Below, in pieces: positions 1 through 10,485 of a DNA stretch of 13,383 nt (within the stretch, counting starts at the first letter, position 1; each line of letters opens with the position of its first letter). A model generated the notes under the pieces. That model did not search any database, was not told the DNA's origin, and saw only the letters and a list, made by a program, of their open reading frames with translations. This DNA is from Podila epigama (lineage: Eukaryota; Mortierellomycota; Mortierellomycetes; Mortierellales; Mortierellaceae): assembly GCA_015679605.1 (NCBI GenBank), contig JAAAVE010000800.1, positions 1 to 13,383 on the forward strand. The letters run 5' to 3'. The translations under genes and the position numbers were made by a program.

Positions 1-48
1 TTACCGCCTGCCACGCGGTAGACCCGGGTTCGATTCCCGGACCACGCA
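1..48 (+). tRNA. tRNA-Gly(GCC), 3' part
   Basis: The window opens inside a tRNA. A 5-bp anticodon stem (3-7 with 15-19) encloses the loop CTGCCAC, giving anticodon GCC (10-12), which decodes glycine GGC/GGU. A 5-bp T stem (24-28 with 36-40) encloses the loop TTCGATT. The 3' acceptor strand is 41-47, with discriminator base A48. The D arm and 5' acceptor strand lie before base 1, so the gene is cut by the window edge and is not evidently broken. No intron is present next to the anticodon. The CCA end is not encoded, as is normal for eukaryotic tRNA genes. Confidence 0.95.
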
Positions 49-52
49 TTTT
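49..52 (+). terminator. RNA polymerase III terminator (TTTT)
   Basis: Four T residues directly follow the tRNA discriminator base, the usual minimal pol III stop signal. The SZRD1-like start codon lies only 119 nt further on, so that gene's pol II promoter must be very short or overlap the tRNA gene. Confidence 0.7.
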
Positions 53-171
53 GCACTCTCCGACAGCCTTCTTAAGGGTGGTTTAATCGAGCGAGATATG
101 GCCTTTTTTTTTCTTCCACTCTCCAAACCCAACATCGCTACTTCATTTCAGCAAAAAAGAAACTAATCAGC

Positions 172-1604
172 ATGGCGGACGCATGGGATGATTGGGAAAA
201 AGTCAACGATGACGAAGTACGAGGCGATGCAAAATACGAAGCAGCAATAGGTTTTACTTTTTGCTTTCTGGTTTTTTTTTGTTCCCCTTTTTCTTTCAAG
301 AATACAAAAAAAAGAGACTACCTCAAAGGAGATATAGGTTGGTTCTCGTATCAAGTTTGGACTATCACTCAAACAACCATCCTATTCTTCATACACACAT
401 CTCCACTAGATTCTTGCGCCAACAGTGCCAGTAGCAACACCACAACTATCATCAACAGTATCTAAAGCAAGAGGAGAGAATGGATCTCTCTCTCGATCTT
501 CAACACCGCCCAACAAAAATCCAATGATCCTCCTCCGTCGCCCGAATATCTCTGAAAACTACCCTACCCCAGCTGAGAGTGTTTCGTTGCATGAAAAGAA
601 CCGTGCTATTTGGGACAAGGCGTAAGTTTTTTGTTATATTTTCATCAACCCCTTGTCAATTTCACCTGCAATTGCATGTCATTTAAAAAAAAAAGAACTT
701 TTTTTACGAAAGGCTGCCTGTAGTATGCTTTGAGGATCTTATGCAGATCCATTCAATTGCTAACCGATGTGTGTATCTCACTCTCTCTCACTCTCTTTTT
801 TTTTGGTTCCTTAGAAATTCATACGAGCAACCTGTTATATCAAGGACAGACAATTATAATATGCGGACGGAATATGTCCCTGAGGTAAGCATAATACACT
901 TTCTACACCTCAGATGGAATCATTTTTAATCAACATGGCAGACCTAAAAAAAAAAGTACATCTCTGTATCTCTATCTATATAGATCCGCATCCTGAAAAG
1001 ACCAAAGAGTCCAGTTGTAGCTGTCCGTGTGGCATCGACACCGTCAAAACCATTAGAACAACGACAAGCAGATTACAATGCCGCAAGGGAAAAGATCTTT
1101 GGCGTTCAGCAGGACACTACGACTCCCTCAACCTCAACATCGTCTAGCACCACTACTACTTCCACAGACTCGACAGGATTGAACCGATCTTTATCATCAT
1201 TATCGTTATCGTCATCACAGGGTGCAGAAAGTGGGTCAACATTGCCAGTCAAACCCATCGAATTTAGAGGCCCACCACCAAAGATCCGCCCTGCTTATCG
1301 AGGAACTAGTGCCGCCAATGGTGGATCAAATACACAGGACAAGATCGTGCGTCAACCACGTGGGCCAAGTATGAATGCTCCATCGTCTCACAACGGCAAC
1401 AATTCACAAAGACTGCAGTCGGCGTCGCGTCCCCTTGCTCATGAAAGTACAAGAAACGGTACGAATGGACCTCGGAGAGGGGGAGGAGGAAGTGCGAATT
1501 CGCAACAACAACAGCAGGGTTCAATAGGGTTCCACAGACCCTTCAAAGGCGTCAGACCTCCACCTTCAACGCAATCCTCGTCGCCAAGTTCACCCAAACA
1601 ATAA
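172..1604 (+). CDS. SZRD1: SUZ domain-containing protein, SZRD1-like
   Basis: Four exons: 172-216, 410-621, 815-884 and 984-1604, giving about 315 aa. The protein starts MADAWDDWEKVNDDE, an acidic Trp-rich N-terminus like SZRD1. The C-terminal SUZ module is clear: EIRILKRPKS (residues ~109-118) followed by the helix PLEQRQADYNAAREKIFG. A SUZ-C-like motif IVRQPRGP (~230-237) and a final GFHRPFKG patch follow. A second, upstream SUZ-like unit, PMILLRRP (~53-60) then SLHEKNRAIWDKANSYEQP, precedes it. Between and after these lie Ser/Thr-rich and Gln/Gly-rich disordered stretches. SUZ domains bind RNA in R3H-type and related proteins; the cellular role of SZRD1 is poorly defined, so none is asserted. 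Introns 622-814 and 885-983 have GTAAGT/GTAAGC donors. The first intron is ambiguous: donor 217 (GTACGA) with acceptor ending at 409, or donor 251 (GTTTTA) with acceptor ending at 425 or 431; all keep frame. Human SZRD1 is about half this length. Confidence 0.88.
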
Positions 1605-1706
1605 CAATATTAAAGGATCGAAGAAACAAAAAAAAAAAAAAAAAATCATCTGTCAAGCAAAATTGAAAGAGGGGGATTTATCTTTGTTTGTATCCACTTG
1701 AACTTG
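1605..1706. other. Convergent 3' intergenic gap, SZRD1-like / RBM25
   Basis: Only 102 nt separate the two facing stop codons. The gap holds an ATTAAA polyadenylation-signal variant on the plus strand (1609-1614) and an 18-base A run (1628-1645). No canonical AATAAA is seen for the minus-strand gene here. The two mature 3' UTRs probably overlap. Confidence 0.6.
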
Positions 1707-4700
1707 CTATTTGGTATTGAGCTTTTTTGCCTTGGACTCTGTTTCAAAGATGAGCATCCTCCAAGTTTTCATGACCAATACATCGGCATCGCTATCCAGT
1801 GCCTACGGTTGAACAAAAAAAAAAAAAGTCAAAACTGGTTAGGACAATGTCGAATGTTTTTCACTTTAGGAAAATGGATATGCGATCTGTCATATACAAA
1901 AAAAAGCAGCATAGCTTACATTTCGGAGCTCATCGACAAGGGCCTGTGGCGGTTGCTTCTTTTTGATGTGTTCAACCACAAAATTCGTCAATTCATCCTC
2001 TTGAACGCCAAGCAGCTCGACTACCTTCTTGGAGACAAATGGCTCGATCTTGTTCTTTAGAATCGAGTCATTGTCCTCGTCCAGATATTGCCATTGAATG
2101 GGCCATGACCACAGACCTTCCGCATCCGCTGGAATGGACTGAATGAGATCCTTGATTTGTTGCTCGCGCTTCTTGATATCCTCGGCCGACTTGTTGCTGT
2201 TGTCCACTTCGCCTTCGTCGTCGCTGTAATCCAAAGGCACAAGGACACGTCGTTTCTTCACCTCCCTGTCATCTTCATGACCCTCAAACTCGGTCGCACT
2301 CATCACACTTCCAGTTCCAGACAGCGGCGTACCCTGACTACTGTTATCTTCTGATCCACGCTTCAGTCCTCCTCCAGCCGTTGCAAGACTCATTTTTAGT
2401 TTTGTGGGGAGTGCAGTGACGATAGTTTCTTTTGATGTTGTCTCTGACGTTGTTTGCTTTGTTGATTCATCGTGGCCATCCTTGGTCGCCTGTTCCGTCG
2501 TTTCTGATGACGTTGCTTCTGTTGTCGCTGCTTCTGCTTCTGCTTCTGCTGCTTCTGCTGCTTCTGCTGCTTCTGCAGCCGCTGCAGCCGCTGCAGCCTT
2601 CTTAGCTTCTTGCTCCAGTTCCTCCTTTTCCTCTAGTCGATCCTGTTCATCGTACCGCTCTTCCTTTTGCAAGAATGCCTGTCGTCTTTGCCACCATCTC
2701 GATCTATATATATATATTGTGGTCACAAATGTTAATGTAATTTCTCATCCACTTGTTAGAACATTGTGTTATCATTCAAAGCGAAAAACAAAAACAAAAT
2801 CACAGATAAAACAAAAAAAAGATCACAGTTCAAACAACAGCTTACCGATCGCGATAGTAGTCGTCGTGGCGTTTTTCCCGCTCAATATCATCATTCCACT
2901 GAGCAAACCGGTGACCCATGGCTTCTTTCATGGCCACCATCTGTGTAGCATAATCCTCATCACGGATTTTATCCTTCTCGTATAAGCGCGCTCGCTCCGC
3001 TTCTCTTTGTTCCCAACGTCGCTCACGGTCCTTATAGGTCTGTTCTAATTCACGCTCCTTCCGTTCCTGCCGAGAACGCTCCTCCTCCTCGGAATCAACA
3101 GCTGGATCATGCTCTTTAGAGGATGATGAGGATGAGCCAATCGCAGGTGTGCCAATTTCAATATGATTTGATCCACTTGCTGGAACAAAATCCATGCGTC
3201 GCCCGCCTTGCTCTCGTCCTCCCCACGATCCAGCCGAGGAGGACTCGGAATCCTTGCCACGATCGCGATCGCGATCACGCTCACGTTCACGTTCACGCTC
3301 ACGATGATGATATCGCCCGCCTGATCTTGCCCTGTTAGCTCTCTCCTCTTCCTCCCTCTTTTCCTTTTCTTTCAATGCTGCACGTTCTCTGAAAAAGTTG
3401 AGTTCACGCGCAATCAACTCTTTTTGTTCTTCAGGTAAATCCTTATCCGCTGCAGCTTCCGACGCCGAGATCGCAGCGGCAGCAAGGATATCGCCTGGAT
3501 GGAGAGGTTTTGAGGGCGGTTCCTTTGTTGCAGTTGAAGATCCTGCGCTATCCTTTCCACCTTCGCTTTCCTCGACATCTGTCAAGTCCAGTGTACCATC
3601 CTTCATTTGCTGGATAATCTTTTTAGCGCTCGCCAAGGCAACCTTGTCCTTTTCGGTATCAAGCTAAGTGAGTAGTCACAATAAAAAAATATGAAAGACG
3701 CGTATGTGTGAGCCCCTCTACTACGTTTCGCTATGCTCGCTACACTTACAAGCAATCATATCAATGTGCAAAAAAACTTTTCTCTGTTTTCCATCCTCAT
3801 ATCATCAACACTTACAATCGTCCTAGGTCTGGCCTCTTCATATTGATCCAAGAACTGCCTTGTCTTCTCATCCGCTTTGACCAACAACGCCTTCACTGTA
3901 TTCGATCCGTCCATTGCGGTCAATTCTAGGCCGACAGGTTTTTCTCCCTTTGGTTGCTGTCCATCCTGACCCAACACGCGAAGGGTTCTCAATAAACTGT
4001 CAGCATCACTGTACTCTGCAAACCCAAACGCCTTCCACTGTTGAGATGTAGGATCCTTAACACGCTTCCACTTGACCAAGTTTCCTGTCGTCTAAAATAT
4101 ATTCATTAGTAAATCATGTCAGCATCAGTGCCAAATAAATGAACAATAGCATACAAAAGGCCAGAGATCTATGTATAAATGAGATATTGAATACAAATAC
4201 AAATTTCTCGGAACAAAAGAAAAAAAAATGAATGGCTCATACTTTGAGCAGCTTTTCCATGACAGCATTGCTGATTCCTGGTGCAATAGATCCAATAAAA
4301 AGCGTGTTCATCTTGTCAGGGAGCGCGCCTCCAATGACAAAGGCACTGGCAGGGATGTTGCTTGGTGCTGCAGGCGCGGGTGTTGTCGTGGAAGAGACAG
4401 GAGTGGCAGCAGGTGGTGGTGCTGATGCTCCATAGCCTGGTCTAAGAACTCGGTGCTGCGACATGGGTGGGGGTCCTGCACCGTAAGGTGGGGCTACCCC
4501 TGGTGGCAGATGAGGTGGATGCTGGAGTCTCGGGGGTGGTCGTTGTGATTGTTGGTAGTGAGGTGGGATAGGCATGTGAGGTGGTGGGGCTCCGTGTGGA
4601 AGGTATGGTTGATGCGGTGGTGGGGCGCCCATCTGTGTCGGATAGAGTGGAGGCATACCCCCCATCATTGGAGGCATCTGCTGTGGTGGTGGTCCATAGT

Positions 4701-4955
4701 GTGATCCTGGTGGTGGTGGTCCATGACGAAGGTGGGGTGGTGGCAATTGTTGTGGCGGCTGTCCCTGATACGGGGCTAAAGAGAAAAGGACACGTGGGAA
4801 ATAACAGAATGCATGTTAGAAAAAGTAGTGAATATAGCATTTTCATTTTACGAGTCGATATCTCGGGTTGGTTAACAAGTAGCATGGAGGTAGGGGCGAA
4901 GACGAGTGGGATCGAAACTGGGAGCATTACGGTATTGCTGATGGTAAGGGTCCAT
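1707..4955 (-). CDS. RBM25: RNA-binding protein 25 homologue (RRM + PWI)
   Basis: Six exons read from the minus strand: 4955-4877, 4775-4243, 4091-3816, 3663-2846, 2703-1920 and 1802-1707, about 861 aa. Order: a Pro/His/Gln-rich N-terminus (~27-140); an RRM (~182-285) with RNP2-like LFIGSI and RNP1 KAFGFAEY (224-231), split by an intron after EKLLK; a charged region with RE/RD repeats (~417-431); an Ala/Glu tract (~605-628); a basic KKRR followed by VLVPLDY (718 on), as in animal RBM25; and a C-terminal PWI domain (~746-855) ending KTWRMLIFETESKAKKL. RBM25 is a nuclear splicing factor that associates with U1 snRNP and influences 5' splice-site choice. In the PWI signature position this protein has PFV (790-792). 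The last intron (1803-1919) hides the final 31 residues, so a translation that stops at the exon 5 reading frame is truncated. Exon 1 is the least certain: a second donor at 4930 would shorten it to 25 nt while keeping frame. Confidence 0.92.
2559..2599 (-). repeat. Coding Ala/Glu trinucleotide and 9-bp repeat in RBM25
   Basis: The plus strand shows reiterated GCTTCTGCT units passing into GCAGCCGCT units. Read on the minus strand these encode an eight-residue alanine run followed by EAAEAAEAAEAEAEAA. This is a typical coding microsatellite that could vary in length between isolates. Its location within the charged linker before the PWI domain suggests tolerance to length change. Confidence 0.75.
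3259..3304 (-). repeat. Hexanucleotide repeat coding RE/RD dipeptides
   Basis: Tandem CG-A/T-TCA-like hexamers (plus strand CGATCG, CGTTCA, CGCTCA variants) encode alternating Arg-Glu and Arg-Asp dipeptides on the minus strand. RE/RD-rich regions are a hallmark of RBM25, where they direct nuclear-speckle localisation. Confidence 0.7.
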
Positions 4956-5631
4956 TCGGTTCCTTGGGCAGTGAGAGTTCTTGTCCTCGCTGGTACGCCT
5001 TTAATGTAGGTTTTTACGTCTTGGTTATTGGTGTTTGCTTGCCTGTGAGATAGAATGCAAGGCGAAGCAAGTGTAGTTGGCAATGGATGGATGAATGAAT
5101 GAATGTGGAGAAAAAAATTTGCAAATCCTAATGGGATAAGGCCAATTAAAAAAAAAAAAAAGACCAAAATCCACGTACACATTACAACACTTTGACGTAC
5201 GTGATCATTCAACTTGTGCGTCTGTTCAGCCAATGGGCGCGCTCTCAGTGGAAAGAAGACACCGCATATTATTTGGTCTTCCACTCTCTTCTCTTTCTCC
5301 ACATCACAATCCCTCATCCGGAACCATCCCTTTTCCATCGGCGCACAGTACCAAGTGCACACGCGGCTCACAGCTCTCTATCTCTCACTCGCTCACTCGC
5401 TCTCTTCCTTCCTGGCTATACATCTCTCCTGCTGTCTCTCTCCATCGCAGCAAAAAAGTGCAGAGTACAGTGACCATCAGGATCAGGATCAGGATCACGC
5501 ATCAAAAAGACGACAGCACTGTACCATTGACTTGAAAAGTTATTGATCACTTTCACATCAACAAACAAGTGGGACCAACGCCAAGAGTGAAGTTATAATA
5601 TAAAATCAAAAAGAGAGAAAGAAAGTCAAAG
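4956..5631. promoter_or_regulatory. Divergent promoter region RBM25 / GET1
   Basis: This 676-nt stretch has no gene that I can support. It contains two CCAAT pentamers on the plus strand (5142-5146; 5230-5234, the latter followed by GGGCGCGC), a palindrome ACGTACGT (5195-5202) overlapping a CRE-like TGACGTA (5193-5199), a 14-base A run (5148-5161), and a CT-rich leader toward GET1 (about 5277-5450). On the RBM25 side a GGAT/GAAT tetramer array (about 5083-5105) reads as CATTC/CATCC in the RBM25 sense. Assignments of factors to these sites are inference from consensus words only. Confidence 0.45.
5476..5497 (+). repeat. ATCAGG hexamer tandem repeat in GET1 leader
   Basis: Three perfect ATCAGG units plus ATCA lie about 135 nt before the GET1 start codon, probably in the 5' UTR. 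It is short and likely simple slippage; no function is visible. Confidence 0.6.
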
Positions 5632-7077
5632 ATGCAACTCGCTTTCGGCGTCCTCTTGGTCGTCTTGCTGACAGAGCTCATTGGCCTCATTGGAAAGACG
5701 CAAACCACAACATGGGTAAAGTGTCCAATTCCAGCTTGAATACGAGTCTCATGTAGAAAGGGAGAAGAAAATAGGACCAAAATTGGACTAACCGGAACAC
5801 TCTGCATGCGTGTAGGCATATGATCTCTATCTCAAAATTGTGCACAAGGACAGGGTCGCCAAGCAAAGACAACTGAAGAAAGAAGTTCTCACTCTCAAGA
5901 ATGAACTCTCTAGAACGTCTTCTCAGGTTAGACCAACAGACATGGACACTTGTCTTGCAAGCATGACCTTATTGGATGTGTGTGTGTGTGCGTATGTTTT
6001 TTTTCTCCACGATTGAAAGCATGCTTACTCATGCATATATCTCTTTTCCTGGCTATGTTTGTTTAGGATGAATTTGCAAAGTGGGCCAAGCTGCGACGCA
6101 AGATGGACAGCAAGATTGCCGATTTAGAGAAATTAAGTAAGAGTGCATTTCACCCCATGCCCCCTTCTCCTTGGATAACCTTTTTTTTTAATAATTTGGC
6201 ACTGACATACTCACTCTTCTCACATTTCACGTCCATTAGCATCCGATCTTCACGTTTCAAAGGCTGCTTTTGAGATCAAGTTCAAAGGTCTACTCTGGTT
6301 CATTACCAGTGGCATCCAGTTTATAATGGTCGCTTGGTACAGGTGCGTGCCTGTCTTTTACTTGCCTGGAGGATGGTTCGGCCCTGCAGAGTTTATTCTT
6401 TCATTGCCATTTGCAGAGCGAGGTATACATATTTTTATTTTCATGATCACTCTATCTCACGTTATTGTGCCAGACCAGTCAGCCAGTGTTTTCAGAAATG
6501 GGATTGAGATTTCTTTTGATCGACAATACTAATCCAATGATCCAATCCAATGGAACTACACTCACTTTTGTTTTTTTTTGTTTCATGGGTAATAGGATCG
6601 GTCAGCATTGCGATCTGGTTCTTTGTCTGCCGCAAATTCATTACTGTCACAGCGTCAAACATCGCCGAATTTGTGCCATCAGTCAAGAAGCTCAAGGCCG
6701 ATCAGGGTGATGCGTCACACAGCCCGTTCGCTGCTTTTGCCAATATGGCCAACTTGGCTGGAGGACTCAGTGGCGCAGGAATGCCCGGCGGTGGCGTTGG
6801 ACCAGGTGGCGCTGGTATGGCTGGAAACCCATTTGCAGCAGCAATGGGCAGTGATTTCGGTATGGGTGGCGCTGGCATGGAGAATATGGATAACGCCAAC
6901 ATGTTTGGACCAGGAAGTCCCTTTGCAGCCATGTTTGGCCAGGCCATGGGCGACATGGGTGCAGCAACCGCCTCAGGAAACAAAGGTTCTGGACCATCAT
7001 CGCCTTCCTCGCGATCCTCTTCCGTCAGAGGGGCAGGAAACCTTGGAAGATCGGAGGATAGGAGGAGAAAGGTATAG
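5632..7077 (+). CDS. GET1: Get1/WRB family ER receptor subunit with Met/Gly-rich tail
   Basis: Five exons: 5632-5715, 5816-5926, 6067-6136, 6240-6422 and 6596-7077, giving 309 aa. Get1 with Get2 forms the ER-membrane receptor and insertase that takes tail-anchored proteins from Get3. Visible parts: TM1 (~3-21, with LLTELIGLIG); a cytosolic coiled coil (~30-95) containing DEFAKWAKLRRKMD, the family's most recognisable motif; TM2 (~103-122, ending VAWYR); the lumenal loop PVFYLPGGWFGPAEF; and TM3 (~150-168, SVSIAIWFFVC). The conserved core ends near residue 185. A further ~125 residues are unusual for Get1 (human 174 aa, yeast 235 aa): Gly/Met/Ala-rich with PFAA at 193, 228 and 258, then a Ser-rich basic end. 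Introns are 100, 140, 103 and 173 nt with standard donors (GTAAAG, GTTAGA, GTAAGA, GTATAC). By family topology the tail would be cytosolic. Confidence 0.93.
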
Positions 7078-7148
7078 GTGCCATCTACAATTGGCTGAAA
7101 TTTAGCATTCCATCTCATGTAAAAAAAAATGTTGTTTTCTAATTTTAC

Positions 7149-7154
7149 AATAAA
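7149..7154 (+). promoter_or_regulatory. Polyadenylation signal AATAAA for GET1
   Basis: A canonical AATAAA hexamer sits 72 nt after the GET1 stop codon, a suitable distance for 3' end formation. The facing DAHP synthase stop codon is at 7302, so the transcripts approach closely or overlap. No canonical signal for the minus-strand gene was seen in the 224-nt gap. Confidence 0.6.
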
Positions 7155-7301
7155 TATGCTCAGGAAACAAGAAATAGTCTCTTTAAAGTCTTGCATGGGC
7201 ATGCATATGTGTGTGAATGATGGTGAGGGTAAAGATCATGGCTTTTTATATTCTACTTGATTATGAATGCTGTGTATTATGCAGTGTGTGCCTTTCTCTC
7301 C

Positions 7302-9839
<2,538 letters not shown>

Positions 9840-9880
9840 GGTGTGATATGGGTAGTATATAAAAGATGGGTGAGTATGGA

Positions 9881-9935
9881 GGATGGAGGATGGAGAATGG
9901 GGAATGGAGAATGGGGATAAGTATGGGGATGGGGA
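9881..9935 (-). repeat. CCATCCT/CCATTCT heptamer-like tandem repeat in DAHP synthase leader
   Basis: The plus strand shows GGATGGA, GAATGGG and GAATGGA units in tandem. In the DAHP synthase sense they read as repeated CCATTCT, CCATTCC and CCATCCT, ending about 42 nt before its start codon, so they probably lie in the 5' leader. Confidence 0.6.
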
Positions 9936-10065
9936 AGAGAGATAGAGAGAGAGAAAAAAAGAGAAGGAAAGAGCTTAAAAAGAATATGGATATCGGATAA
10001 AAAAAAAAAAGATAGCGAATGCGATTAGTGGCGCACTCACAACTGCGCGATTATCTCCCTTCCCC

Positions 10066-10124
10066 TAATTGCACATTACAGTACCTCCTTAATTGCACAT
10101 TACATCTGCTTAATTGAACATCCA
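10066..10124 (+). repeat. Triplicated TAATTGCACATTACA element
   Basis: Two perfect 15-base copies (10066-10080 and 10090-10104) are spaced 24 nt apart, and a diverged third copy, TAATTGAACATCCA, starts 21 nt later at 10111. The spacing is close to two DNA helix turns. It lies in the central part of the divergent promoter, so it is a candidate shared regulatory element. No known factor is assigned. Confidence 0.65.
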
Positions 10125-10349
10125 CCAGGGGTAAGAAAAAGGTTAAAAGGAAAAACAAGTCTTCACTTTTCGCGTGTGTGCTTACTGTTGCTTATTTTTT
10201 TTCAACGTTGCAGTCTGTTTTTTTCCAGTTGTTCTCTTCTTCCTTTTCTCTTCCTCCTGTCTTCCTGTCTTCCTTCTCCTTTATTCTTCACATCCACATC
10301 CCACACTGCTTTCACAAAGCAACCCCAGTTTTTGCTTTTATCCTTCTTC

Positions 10350-10392
10350 CGTCATCCTTCATCCTTCATCCCTCATCCTTCATCACTCATCC
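10350..10392 (+). repeat. CATCCTT heptamer tandem repeat in PPOX leader
   Basis: About six heptamers with consensus CATCCTT/CATCCCT/CATCACT run in tandem, ending some 95 nt before the PPOX start codon. The sequence matches in style the CCATCCT repeats in the divergently transcribed DAHP synthase leader. Confidence 0.6.
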
Positions 10393-10485
10393 CCAACTGT
10401 CTTTATTTCATCCTCTTCCTGCTCTCAATTCATCCAACCCACCCTCTCTCTTCCTCCACATTGAAAACCTAGAGGCGAAATAAAA

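Larger units (their letters stand above)
9840..10485. promoter_or_regulatory. Divergent promoter region DAHP synthase / PPOX gene
   Basis: This 646-nt region separates two start codons facing away from each other. The DAHP synthase side (9875-9975) is purine-rich on the plus strand, that is CT-rich in that gene's sense. The PPOX side (10200-10460) is CT-rich on the plus strand. Between them lies a cluster of three TAATTG-based repeats (10066-10124) and the GC-rich stretch GGCGCACTCACAACTGCGCG (10030-10049). A TATATAAAAG word at 9856-9865 lies too close to the DAHP synthase start codon, and too far from the PPOX start, to be a confident TATA box. All three plus-strand frames are open in 10174-10480, but the content is low-complexity Ser/Phe/Leu and not coding. 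Confidence 0.5.

Noticed and set aside
1628-1645. 18-base A run after the SZRD1-like gene as a retroposed poly(A) tail
   Set aside because: The gene has introns, no target-site duplications are visible, and long A runs are common throughout this window.
4442-5371. 309-residue minus-strand open frame across RBM25 exon 2, its first intron and the promoter
   Set aside because: It is a shadow frame of the Pro/His/Gln-rich exon; its Thr/Ser-rich composition follows from the repetitive coding sequence, and it resembles no family.
6342-6347. AG|GTGCGT donor-like word within GET1 exon 4
   Set aside because: Reading through gives the conserved lumenal loop (WYR...PVFYLPGGW) in frame, so splicing here would delete a family hallmark.
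9856-9865. TATATAAAAG as a TATA box
   Set aside because: It lies 17-26 nt upstream of the DAHP synthase start codon, within the likely leader, and over 600 nt from the PPOX start.
10174-10483. Three overlapping plus-strand open frames of about 100 residues upstream of the PPOX start
   Set aside because: All three frames are open because the tract is CT-rich and lacks stop codons; composition is low-complexity Ser/Phe/Leu. It is better read as promoter and leader.
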